From: Bradyrhizobium rifense
GTDB taxonomy: Bacteria; Pseudomonadota; Alphaproteobacteria; Rhizobiales; Xanthobacteraceae
Assembly: GCF_008123425.1 (NCBI RefSeq)
Contig: NZ_VSSS01000057.1
Coordinates: forward strand, 115,568-179,567
Length of the DNA stretch: 64,000 nucleotides
Reading direction: 5' to 3'
The notes below the pieces were generated by a model, which did no database searches, was not told the origin of the DNA, and saw nothing but the letters and a program-made list of their open reading frames with translations. The position numbers and the translations under genes are program-made. Position 1 is the stretch's first letter. Each line of letters starts with the position of its first letter. This document shows, in pieces, positions 8,263 to 15,840 of the stretch.

Positions 8263-9264
8263 TCACGAACGGCGCGGCAGGAAGTCGACGACAAGTTTTG
8301 TCGTCGCGGCCGGTTGTTCTTCCGTGATCCAGTGCCCGCAATCCGGGATCGTCACAACTTCGACATTATCGGCGACACCCCGGATCACCTCGCCGATCAT
8401 AGGAGCGAATGTAGCTTCGCCACCCAGGGCCAGGACCGGCATCTGAAGCTTACCCTTCGCAAGGAACGCCTTGTTGTCGATCGCATCCTGGCTGAACGAC
8501 AGGAACTGGGCAAAGCCCGCTCGCATTGCGCCGGGTTGCGCATAGAGCGCGGCGTAGTGCTGGCGCTTCGCTTCATCAAACCGCTCCGGGTGCCGGGAAA
8601 GTTCGTTCCAGAAGCGGTCGAGATAGATACGCTCGCGGCCGGCGACCAGGCGCTCCATGTCCTTACCACCGAAGCCAAAGTGCCACATGGCCGGCTCCTG
8701 GAGGATTTTCTCCCAGGGGCCGATGCCGGGCAGCGGCGCATCGATCGCCACCCATCGGGTCACGCGCTCGGGGTGCGTGGCGGCAATTGCGTAGCCGACC
8801 ATAATGCCGATGTCGTGCGTCACCAATTCGAACGTACGCACACCCAGGACATCCAGGACGCCCACCACGTCCACCGCCAGATTCTTCTTCTCATAGCCGC
8901 CATCGGGCTTCGACGAGAGGCCAGACCCACGCAGGTCGGGCACGATAATCGTGCGGTCTTCGATCAGTGCGCTCGCCAGATGACCCCACATGTCGCCCGA
9001 TGTGCCGAAGCCGTGCACCAGGACCACCGCCGGGCCTTGACCGCCGACCCGCACATGGATGGATGTACCGTTGGTTTCGATCGTCCGCGTCTGCATCGCA
9101 GCCGGAAAGGGATGAATCCCATCTACTTGGACATGCTCGCTCATCTGTTTGCTCCTGGTTTGGGCGCGTGCCGCGCCCGTTAGTGTGAACTCGGCCACCG
9201 CGCCCAGGCCGATAGCGGTCGTGCTCAGAAAGTCGCGGCGAGAGAGGTTCAGATGCTTGATCAT
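8263..9264 (-). CDS. Tat-exported alpha/beta hydrolase with Asp nucleophile (epoxide hydrolase / haloalkane dehalogenase type)
   Basis: A 333-residue alpha/beta hydrolase. The start at 9264 has a perfect AGGAGG upstream and gives a twin-arginine signal (NLSRRDFLSTTAIGLG). The oxyanion HGFG motif, VPDLRGSGLSSKP, the nucleophile elbow THDIGIMVG and the C-terminal CGHWITEEQP histidine are all present. The elbow carries Asp, as in epoxide hydrolases and haloalkane or haloacetate dehalogenases, instead of the Ser of esterases. The gene is divergent from the TetR gene at 9480, and two operator-like repeats lie between them, so it is the likely target of that regulator. Substrate class (epoxide or organohalide) is inferred from the nucleophile only. 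Confidence 0.87.
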   Translation of the reverse strand: MIKHLNLSRRDFLSTTAIGLGAVAEFTLTGAARAQTRSKQMSEHVQVDGIHPFPAAMQTRTIETNGTSIHVRVGGQGPAVVLVHGFGTSGDMWGHLASALIEDRTIIVPDLRGSGLSSKPDGGYEKKNLAVDVVGVLDVLGVRTFELVTHDIGIMVGYAIAATHPERVTRWVAIDAPLPGIGPWEKILQEPAMWHFGFGGKDMERLVAGRERIYLDRFWNELSRHPERFDEAKRQHYAALYAQPGAMRAGFAQFLSFSQDAIDNKAFLAKGKLQMPVLALGGEATFAPMIGEVIRGVADNVEVVTIPDCGHWITEEQPAATTKLVVDFLPRRS

Positions 9265-9390
9265 GCGAATTCCTCCTGTGCGGATCGCGGTCGGCATGTA
9301 CGGGCAAAGAGCCGAGCCGAAGCCGGGATCGAGTCTCGGACTATCGGTGGTTGAGGCCGGGCGCGGCATCGGCTCAATTCTTTTTATATC

Positions 9391-9447
9391 GATCGTCACA
9401 AAACGCGCAATAGATTTTTTGACGATCGTAACAAAACAGGGTTAAGT
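9391..9447 (+). promoter_or_regulatory. divergent promoter region with repeated TetR operator-like half sites
   Basis: GATCGTCACAAAAC at 9391-9404 is repeated as GATCGTAACAAAAC at 9424-9437, a 33-base offset (about three helical turns). The second copy sits in the palindrome TT-x-ACGATCGT-x-AA. A TTGACG (9419-9424) with TTAAGT 17 bases further on is a possible promoter for the TetR gene at 9480, so the second copy would block it. Confidence 0.55.
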
Positions 9448-9479
9448 TATTCGCTCTTCTCATAAACCGACGGATCTAC

Positions 9480-10067
9480 ATGGCCAGGCCCAGGGAATTC
9501 GATGAAGACACGGTGCTCGAAGCCGCAACGCAGCGCTTCTGGACGAACGGCTATGAGGCGACATCGATGCGCGACCTCGCCGACCGCACCGGAATGACCA
9601 CGCCGAGCCTCTACAATGCGTTCGGTGACAAGAGAGCTATCTACCGCCTCGTGCTCGATCGGTATGTACGTCGGGCGCTCGAATCCTGCTCTGCGATTTT
9701 CGGGGACGATGACCCGCCCTTACGCGCACTGGAGCGGTACTTCGACGCTCTCATAGAGGAGACGCGGGCCGACGCCCTGCAGAAGGGATGCTTCGTCGTC
9801 AACACCGCGCTTGAGGTCGCCCCGCATGACGCTGACTTCCGTGATCTGGTTACGAACGTCTTCGGCCGAATCGAGAAGTACATGCGCGATTGCATCGTCC
9901 GCGGCCAGTCAGACGGGACAATTCGAACCAAACTGCCGGCTGCTGACCTGGCCCGCCTCTTCCTCGGCGCAACGCTAGGCATCCGCGTGCTGGCGCGGAC
10001 CAGCGCGGAACGCGAGCTCCTGACCGGTGTCGTCCGCCCACTGTTCGCGCTGCTAAGGACAAAGTGA
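9480..10067 (+). CDS. TetR/AcrR family transcriptional regulator
   Basis: A 195-residue TetR regulator starting MARPREFDEDTVLEAATQRF. The helix-turn-helix is typical: NGYEATSMRDLADRTGMTTP then SLYNAFGDKRAIY. The C-terminal ligand domain has the YFDALIEETRADALQKGCFVVNT-type segment of the AcrR subgroup that often controls reductases, dehalogenases or hydrolases (KGCFVVNTALE is visible). It is divergent from the Tat alpha/beta hydrolase gene, with repeated operator-like sites between. It very probably represses that gene and itself; the inducer is unknown. Confidence 0.9.
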   Translation: MARPREFDEDTVLEAATQRFWTNGYEATSMRDLADRTGMTTPSLYNAFGDKRAIYRLVLDRYVRRALESCSAIFGDDDPPLRALERYFDALIEETRADALQKGCFVVNTALEVAPHDADFRDLVTNVFGRIEKYMRDCIVRGQSDGTIRTKLPAADLARLFLGATLGIRVLARTSAERELLTGVVRPLFALLRTK

Positions 10068-10206
10068 AAGGTTGAACGACGAGCGCTGACCCGCGGTGGC
10101 AGACGATGCCGCCATGTCGTCGTCGCGCATGTCCGCGGTGAAGTCATGTCGGAGCTGATGCGGCACCGATCTCCGCCAGGAAAAACTCGACTCGAAACCA
10201 CGCTGC

Positions 10207-10713
10207 ATGAGCGACATTGCATTTCTTGCGCAACCGCGCGTTCGCGACGGCATTTCAATTGTCCCGCTATGGTCGGTCGATAGTGTCTGGGCGATCGGCA
10301 AGGATTGCCCGTTCAAGGGCTCGCTGGTGACGCCCGACGTGCTGGTCGATGTGCCCATCTACACGACGGCGCCGCCGTCCGGACTGTTCACGAACATGAT
10401 GGCCTGGTTTGGTGCGCGCGCAGTCAAGCCCGGCAGAGTCGTCACATGCGACACGATCGCGATCATCGCGCGTCTTGCCAGCGCCCGCGGAGGAGCAGCT
10501 CTTGTGCCGCAGGCGATGGTCTCGGCCTTCGGCGACGAGCTCGGGCTGCGCATTCCGGACGCCGATCCGCCGCTGCCCCCGCTCAACATCTGCGCGATGT
10601 GGTGGGACGATGCTGGCGGCATCGAATGCGCCTACATGGCCAATCTGGCGCGGCAGCTCGGTGCAGCACTGTCCGGTGGCAGGCTTGGTGCGCCCATCGC
10701 AGCCGAGACGTGA
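10207..10713 (+). pseudogene. LysR-type regulator, effector-binding domain only (truncated)
   Basis: The 168-residue frame matches only the C-terminal effector-binding half of LysR-type regulators (DGISIVPLWSVDSVWAIG, ARLASARGGAALVPQAMV). The N-terminal winged helix-turn-helix of about 90 residues is absent, and the 140 bases before it, up to the TetR stop, contain no readable start of such a gene. It can no longer bind DNA in the usual way, so it is treated as a gene remnant. A free-standing ligand-binding protein is possible but there is no ribosome site at the first Met. Confidence 0.65.
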
Positions 10714-10800
10714 TGAGGGATCGACGATCAGGCGCAGGATCTCGTTCTCGCGGCTCATCTCGCCCGAGCTTTGCTTCAGCTCTCCCTCTTGTCCAAGAGG

Positions 10801-10916
10801 GCGCAGGGAAGGCCGGGTGCTGACCTCGCACCCGCGGTCTGCTGCGCGAAATGTGTAGCGCAAAAAGACCGCACAGCAGCATACAGGTGGTGCCAATCAC
10901 TCGGCCTTCCCTGCGC
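10801..10916. repeat. inverted-repeat intergenic element
   Basis: GCGCAGGGAAGGCCG at 10801-10815 is exactly reverse-complementary to 10902-10916. Inside it, CTGCTG-GCG and CGC-CAGCAG arms near 10838 and 10872 form a second stem, and TGCGC/GCGCA a third. The nested arrangement resembles the cruciform-like intergenic elements common in Bradyrhizobium. The rest of 10714-11225 shows no gene. Confidence 0.6.
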
Positions 10917-11225
10917 AGGGGACAGTCACGGAGCAAAAAATCTAAATATATCAATGCGGTGATGCCGGCGTGTCTAAATTTGTGTCGCGAAACGACTGGC
11001 GCGCGAACAAGGCACTTCACATGAATTTCTGTGGAACCCGGTGGAGTTTTAGCGGGCCCGCTCTGCTAAGTTGCAAACGGCTGACAGACCCACAACAAGG
11101 GGTCGGCAGACAGGGGGGCAAATGAAGGCGCTTCGGATCGCCTAGGCCTTTCGTTACACAACCCAGCCCGGCCGCTTCAACGTTTTGGTGGGCGAGGTCG
11201 GCAGGACGCACTTGATGCGACCGAC

Positions 11226-11721
11226 GTGGCTCGCAGCCGGGTCGAACTTCGGATGATATGGCGATGGCTTGTTGCGATCATATGGCGGCGGCGTGATGCC
11301 CATCGATACTGGCGGCGGCGCGATCGAGCGCAGACGGACAATCGCGCTGCCTGGTGCCATTCACCAGCTTCAGCGAGTTCAACAAGGCCGAAGGCGGCGA
11401 CATCTGGTTCGCGCTCGACGAAACCCGCCCGCTCGCCTGCTTCGCCGGCATCTGGGCAAACTGGACCTCGGTGCGAAAGGTCAAGGAAGGCGAGACGACC
11501 AACGACCTCTATGGATTTCTAACCACCAAACCAAACGCTGAGGTAGACGCCATCCACCCGAAAGCCATGCCCGTTATCTTGACGACGCCGGATGAAGTTG
11601 AGACCTGGAGAACGCGCCTTGGGATGAAGCCAAACAACTTCAGCGTGCACTTGCAGACGGCGCATTGCGAATCGTGGCACGTGGCGTGAAAGAAGATCAG
11701 GAGCTACATGAAACACGCTGA
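11226..11721 (+). pseudogene. yedK: SOS response-associated peptidase (SRAP/YedK) pseudogene
   Basis: Pieces of an SRAP protein (which crosslinks to abasic sites in single-stranded DNA) lie in three frames. Frame 1 near 11240-11344 reads ELRMIWRWL and HRYWRRRDRAQTDNR, matching the TMARWGMP and PHWRRWL regions; frame 2 from 11345 reads RCLVPFTSFSEF, ACFAGIW and TTKPNAEVDAIHPKAMPVIL; frame 3 from about 11606 reads ENAPWDEAKQLQRALADGAL and ends VARGVKEDQ. The catalytic Cys2 N-terminus is not recognisable. At least two frameshifts plus a lost start make it non-functional. The last frame overlaps the start of the next small gene by 14 bases. Confidence 0.8.
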
Positions 11722-11980
11722 AGCCCGCCCCTACGCTGAACCGGAAGCCGCCGCACGAAAGCTCGTCGAGCTTGCCGGAAGCGTCCAAGTGATCAACGAC
11801 CGCATCCACATCGAGAAGATCAACGGCCCGTTCCTTTCCAAGATCGGCTGCAATGCGAGCGGGTCGGAGTTTGGTGCCGGCATCAGACATGCGATCGAGA
11901 AAGGATGGCTCGAGCTGCACGAAAGCGGCACCTATGTGCGGCTGCTGCCGTCAGGTGCCGACCTGTTTCCGCGTCATTAG
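11708..11980 (+). CDS. conserved small hypothetical protein
   Basis: A 90-residue soluble protein starting MKHAEARPYAEPEAAARKLV, with an AGGAG ribosome site six bases upstream. The body HIEKINGPFLSKIGCNASG followed by EFGAGIRHAIEKGWLELHES and TYVRLLPSGADLF suggests a small winged-helix-like fold, but no named family is recognised. Codon use fits neighbouring genes. It overlaps the tail of the SRAP pseudogene and probably was once translated with it. Confidence 0.65.
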   Translation: MKHAEARPYAEPEAAARKLVELAGSVQVINDRIHIEKINGPFLSKIGCNASGSEFGAGIRHAIEKGWLELHESGTYVRLLPSGADLFPRH

Positions 11981-12060
11981 CGTCAGCATTAACGCCACAC
12001 TATTTTCATTTTTTGGCGGAAACAAATTGGTGTCGTCGCTTCATTTTGAGGACCGCATTC

Positions 12061-12273
12061 ATGACAAAGGAAAATTGCTTAGTTGTTCACGCGGCTGGAA
12101 GACAATTGGATCTGCTGCGCGGAGAGGCTGCTCGCATTGCGAAGGGCAGCAAATTGGGGTGGTGGACTGATCGCGCAGACATCGGCACTCGCTTCTGCTT
12201 TGAGGATGCAAAGGCGAAGGAAGCCTTCGCGTTGACCTGCGACAACTTCGGCATTCGGCGCCGGGACGGCTAG
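12061..12273 (+). CDS. conserved small hypothetical protein
   Basis: A 70-residue protein, MTKENCLVVHAAGRQLDLLR onward, with TDRADIGTRFCFEDAKAKEA and ending CDNFGIRRRDG. GAGGA lies nine bases before the ATG. Proteins of this look are frequent in rhizobial genomes, but no function is known. The reading frame extends upstream without a better start. Confidence 0.55.
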   Translation: MTKENCLVVHAAGRQLDLLRGEAARIAKGSKLGWWTDRADIGTRFCFEDAKAKEAFALTCDNFGIRRRDG

Positions 12274-12291
12274 AACGATGCCTGCCGGCTC

Positions 12292-12456
12292 TTACGTTAG
12301 CTTGATGGTGTCGACCCGTTGGCATGGCCGACACAAGTAAGCGTGTACCGCGGGCAGGCTAGCAATCTTCGGAAGTGTAGCGAGATATACCATCTGTCGC
12401 CTGCATTCTTGGCAGATGAGGACGGGTGGATTTTCCTTGTTGCGGCGGCTCGTCAT
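12292..12456 (-). CDS. 54-residue zinc-ribbon-like small protein
   Basis: A short minus-strand gene encoding MTSRRNKENPPVLICQECRR and ending LCRPCQRVDTIKLT. Two CxxC pairs (CQEC at residues 15-18 and CRPC at 42-45) form a plausible zinc ribbon. Length is exact from ATG at 12456 to TAA. The ribosome site is weak. No function can be assigned; a nucleic-acid or protein-binding role is a guess from the zinc ribbon. Confidence 0.6.
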   Translation of the reverse strand: MTSRRNKENPPVLICQECRRQMVYLATLPKIASLPAVHAYLCRPCQRVDTIKLT

Positions 12457-12669
12457 TTCACGCTCACTCAGAGCGCGGCAACATAGTTTTTGGTGACGCC
12501 TAGCACACCCCCGTTGAAATACCGAGCCCTATCGAAATTCGGCAGCCTTAACGTGAGGCTCTTCGCGCAAGAGCCGCAACTCAGCCTTGGACGTGAGAGC
12601 CAGTTCACACGCGCCGCCGGGCGAAGGCCGTTAGGATACCGGCACCAACTTCGCCCGAGGGATCAACCG

Positions 12670-12819
12670 ATGGATGCAGAGGCCAGGATAGCGTCGCGTG
12701 CAGTCCGCTCGACTGACGGCGCGGAGGAATTCAAGACCATCGCGATCTTTTGCGGCTTGGGACTGCTGCTCTCGCTTGTCGCGGCCATGCTCTACGGCCT
12801 AGATTTCACTGCCTTCTGA
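12670..12819 (+). CDS. small single-pass membrane protein
   Basis: A 49-residue frame, MDAEARIASRAVRSTDGAEE, followed by one hydrophobic helix (IAIFCGLGLLLSLVAAMLYG) ending near the C-terminus. The charged N-terminus would stay in the cytoplasm. It faces the gene at 12834-13268. It is accepted because of the clean membrane helix and the good codon pattern; function is unknown. Confidence 0.5.
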   Translation: MDAEARIASRAVRSTDGAEEFKTIAIFCGLGLLLSLVAAMLYGLDFTAF

Positions 12820-12833
12820 TGCGCTTACCGCCT

Positions 12834-13268
12834 TCAGGATGCGGTCGATCGAGCCCGCTCACGTCCTTCGCGGCGGCGCTCGCGACGTTCCCGACGTCGC
12901 TTCGCCCGCTCCGCGAGCGGCGGCAGTGGCGGTACCGTCGTCGCATAGACTGTCTCGGCCGGAACCACCACGAGCGGTTGGTCGATCAAAGTGCGCGCCT
13001 CCATGAACTCAAGCACGGCCCGCCCCTTGTCGGTGATCTTCCACCCGCCGCTTTCGCGATCGACCAGACCTTGCGAAAAGATGTCGAGCTCAGGTACGCG
13101 CGCAGCCAGCCGCTTGGTCCGGTCGGACCAGTCCCGGCCGCTGGTCGCCAAGATCGCCATGTCGCGCTTGATGTCGTCCATCGGGGCGAAGCCACCGGGA
13201 TAAGACACCAAGACCTTCAACACCGTGACTTGAAAGTTCACCGCCGCGCCTCGCTTTCGGCGCCACAT
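12834..13268 (-). CDS. conserved hypothetical protein with possible winged-helix region
   Basis: A 144-residue protein. The N-terminal two thirds (VNFQVTVLKVLVSYPGGFAP, then DDIKRDMAILATSGRDW and SGGWKITDKGRAVLEFMEAR) have the helix-helix-strand pattern of a small winged-helix domain like those of DUF-type antitoxin-like proteins. The C-terminus is a run of Arg/Lys/Glu (AKRRRERRERRREGRERA) that would bind nucleic acid or be disordered. A GGAG site precedes the start. The family is common in Bradyrhizobium but has no known role. Confidence 0.7.
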   Translation of the reverse strand: MWRRKRGAAVNFQVTVLKVLVSYPGGFAPMDDIKRDMAILATSGRDWSDRTKRLAARVPELDIFSQGLVDRESGGWKITDKGRAVLEFMEARTLIDQPLVVVPAETVYATTVPPLPPLAERAKRRRERRERRREGRERARSTAS

Positions 13269-13340
13269 GATCGGCGCTCCGGAAAGGGCTTCGCGACCGA
13301 AGGCCCCGGCGAGCCGGGGCCTTCGCGTAGACTGATGAGA

Positions 13341-14111
13341 TCAGTATCTCGCCGCGATCGGGGCACCGAAGCCACCGAAGCGATAGTTCAATCGAACAGT
13401 GACCATGTCCACGTCCTGGCTAACCCTGTCGCCGAGGAGGGTAACGCCACCGGGTGTGAGCACACCTGCGCCTGCGAAGGTGCGGTTGTCATTCCCCATC
13501 CAAAGATGGTCGTATTCAACACCGACCGACCAGTTCGGCGTGAAGCCATACTCCCAGCCAACGCCTAAGGCACCGCCCCAGCGCGTGTGGCTTGCCGAGT
13601 CCAGACCGACCCCGGTCAGGTTGTTGAAGACATCAAGACGATTGTGGGTCACGGCCGCACCACCCTTCACGTAGAGCAGTGACGCGTTCCACGCCCAACC
13701 GAGTTGCGCCGTGAAGAGACCAATGCCGTCGGTTTTGCCTGTGGTCGAAAGCAGCGGATCAATCAGGCTGACGCGCGTGTTCTTGATGTCGGCCCAATCG
13801 CCCTGCGCTTCCAATCCGAGCACAAACTGATTTGTTTGCCAGCGATACCCGATCTGTCCACCGGCTAGACCTCCAGAACGAGAAGCGCAACCACCCGCGA
13901 CTGTCCCTGCCGGCGTGACGAAATCCACACAACCGCGGCTCTGGCCCCATCCGCCGTTGGCGCCGATGTAGAAACCGGTCCAGTCATAGATCGGAGCGAC
14001 AATTGGAGGCGGCGCCTTGGTGTATGGGCGCGCCGCCATATCAGCAGCCGACGCGGGAGCGGATAGACCCACGGCCATCATCCCGGTCGCGGCAATCAGA
14101 AGCTTTTTCAT
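13341..14111 (-). CDS. outer-membrane porin of the Omp25/RopB type
   Basis: A 256-residue outer-membrane beta-barrel. The signal peptide MKKLLIAATGMMAVGLSAPA is cleaved near ASA-ADMAA; the mature start MAARPYTKAPPP and YDWTGFYIGANGGWG are hallmarks of rhizobial Omp25/RopB/Omp31 proteins, and the last strand VTVRLNYRFGG ends in the alternating aromatic pattern needed for insertion. The start at 14111 is set by the signal peptide and a GGGAG site; the longer frame upstream is not protein-like. The gene is monocistronic. Confidence 0.92.
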   Translation of the reverse strand: MKKLLIAATGMMAVGLSAPASAADMAARPYTKAPPPIVAPIYDWTGFYIGANGGWGQSRGCVDFVTPAGTVAGGCASRSGGLAGGQIGYRWQTNQFVLGLEAQGDWADIKNTRVSLIDPLLSTTGKTDGIGLFTAQLGWAWNASLLYVKGGAAVTHNRLDVFNNLTGVGLDSASHTRWGGALGVGWEYGFTPNWSVGVEYDHLWMGNDNRTFAGAGVLTPGGVTLLGDRVSQDVDMVTVRLNYRFGGFGAPIAARY

Positions 14112-14627
14112 TACGAGAAATCTCCCAGAAAGAAGTTCAAAAAAGGCACGACGCCCACCTGCGTGGTCAACGCTATCCCGTTCGCCGGCAGGTTGATGTA
14201 GCCAAGCCGCAACACTCGAGTCAGATATTGAACGACAATTCTTCAAATATTTTAATGACTTACATGGAACTAAATACCCACCAACGTGCATATTGATGAT
14301 TGGAAATTGCCAGTTTGCAGCGGACTGCAGCGACCAAAGGCGATCGATCAGGGCTTGCTGCGAACGCCCCTCCTCGACTGCAGCGAGCGATAGATAGAAA
14401 AATCTACTCAATCGCCACAAATGGTTCGCGCTCTCCCCGCAAAACCGAGCGGCGGTCGGGAGAAGGATTTTCTAAAAGCGATCATGGTGGAACGGCTGTA
14501 CGGAACGATGCCTCTTGCTTCGCTCTTACAGGCATCGATTGCGGCATCCTCGCTCGGGGACCGGCGAGCCAATCCGTCCATGCCGGCCTTTAGGACAAGT
14601 CTCGCCATGACAAGTTGGTGCGAAATC
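14112..14627. other. intergenic region
   Basis: The part near 14230-14280 is AT-rich and probably holds the porin promoter. Bases 14555-14612, read on the minus strand, encode VMARLVLKAGMDGLA, which resembles the MARLVP-type dispersed repeat of Bradyrhizobium rather than a gene. Nothing else is recognised. Confidence 0.4.
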
Positions 14628-15314
14628 ATGACACCAGAAATCCGACGAGGGCGTACTGACGACGCCGAATTCATCGCGCGCACAATCCTGCTCGCGCAAC
14701 GCGGGCCTCGGCCGCTTGGCTGGTTCGACTTTGCGCTCGACAGGACCGAGCCTGAGGTGCTCGCATTCCTGGAGCGGCTTGCGGTCGCCAAGCAAAGCTC
14801 CTGGTATCACGTCTCCCAATTTCTCGTGGCCGAGATCAACGGCGAGCGCGCCGCGGCACTCTGCGTCATGCCTTCACGGTTTGCGCGCGAGACAGTACGG
14901 CCTGCAATCGATGAGGCAGCACGCCGCGCTGGTATGAGTGAAGCCGATCTTGCAGCCATCTACACGCGCGGAGCGTATGCCCGGCCGTGTTGGGTTCAGG
15001 GCAATGACGAGGATTGGTTGATCGAGCATGTCGCATCAGCGCCCGCGTTTCGTGGCCGCGGGGCGATTCAGGCATTGCTCGTGGGTGGGATTGCAGCTGG
15101 TCGCGCTGCCGGTTTCGCGCATGCCTCGATTACGTTTGTGATCGGCAATGATAAGGCCGAGCGCTGCTACGCGAAAGCCGGCTTCTCATTTGCAGAGGAG
15201 AAGCGCGACGCTACCTTCGAAGCGCTCACTCACCGGCACGCCTGGCTTCCGGCGCTTCGCCCGAGCGATCTAGCTCAGAGCGAATGTCTCATATGGGTCA
15301 ATCGCGTCGGTTAG
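14628..15314 (+). CDS. GNAT family N-acetyltransferase
   Basis: A 228-residue acetyltransferase. The C-terminal GNAT core is clear: IEHVASAPAFRGRGAIQALL is the acetyl-CoA pyrophosphate loop (R/Q-x-x-G-x-G/A) and ITFVIGNDKAERCYAKAGFS is motif B with the typical Asn-xx-A-xx-xY-x-K-xGF. The N-terminal half carries a WFDFALDR segment and is divergent. The start is uncertain: ATG at 14607 is also possible, and the reading frame further upstream is a repeat. The last residues (WVNRVG) are encoded by the dispersed GGGTCAATCGCG repeat. Substrate unknown. Confidence 0.75.
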   Translation: MTPEIRRGRTDDAEFIARTILLAQRGPRPLGWFDFALDRTEPEVLAFLERLAVAKQSSWYHVSQFLVAEINGERAAALCVMPSRFARETVRPAIDEAARRAGMSEADLAAIYTRGAYARPCWVQGNDEDWLIEHVASAPAFRGRGAIQALLVGGIAAGRAAGFAHASITFVIGNDKAERCYAKAGFSFAEEKRDATFEALTHRHAWLPALRPSDLAQSECLIWVNRVG

Positions 15315-15365
15315 TCCTCCCGCGATGACTTCCGGTCCGCGCCGGTAACCGGACATCTTCAGTGC
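15295..15365 (+). repeat. dispersed GGGTCAATCGCG repeat, copy A
   Basis: Begins GGGTCAATCGCGTCGG and contains ACTTCCGGTC about 30 bases on, then CGGACAT. Copies B (19416) and C (20189) share this order. The repeat overlaps the stop of the GNAT gene. The following bases to 15840 contain no convincing gene. Confidence 0.6.
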
Positions 15366-15840
15366 CCGTCGCAAGGTCTCAAACGGGCCATAAGCAGGCT
15401 TAGCACTCAGACAACGCGCTAGGCATACGCCTCCGGCGGCGGCCGTCTTGCGAAGTGGCTTGTGGACTAAGAACCTATCTCTATGGACAGTGATAGGCGC
15501 AGCGCCCAAGTCGAGCAGCTTCAGGTGATGGACACAGGCAGGCGACGGCGCTGGTCTGAGCAGAAGCTCAAGATCGTTGTGGAGAGCTCTCGGGGTCCCC
15601 GCCAAGGTCGCGGCAACGGCACGGCGATACGGCCTTTCGCGGTCGCTGCTGCTGCGATGGCGCCGGTCTTGTCATCCCGAACCAAAGGATGCCACCACCG
15701 GCACACAAGAGCGCCAGGAATGCGCCTTCCGGAAGCGGCCTTAGTTCGACTCTGACGCGACCTTTCGTGTTAGATTAGCCGACGCTGATCCTGAAAAACA
15801 TCGCTCATGGGTCTCAAAGTAACCAATTGTCACTCGAAGA

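Noticed and set aside
12750..13568. 272-codon plus-strand frame opposite the 144-residue protein and porin end
   Set aside because: It runs antisense to two supported genes and has no recognisable domain.
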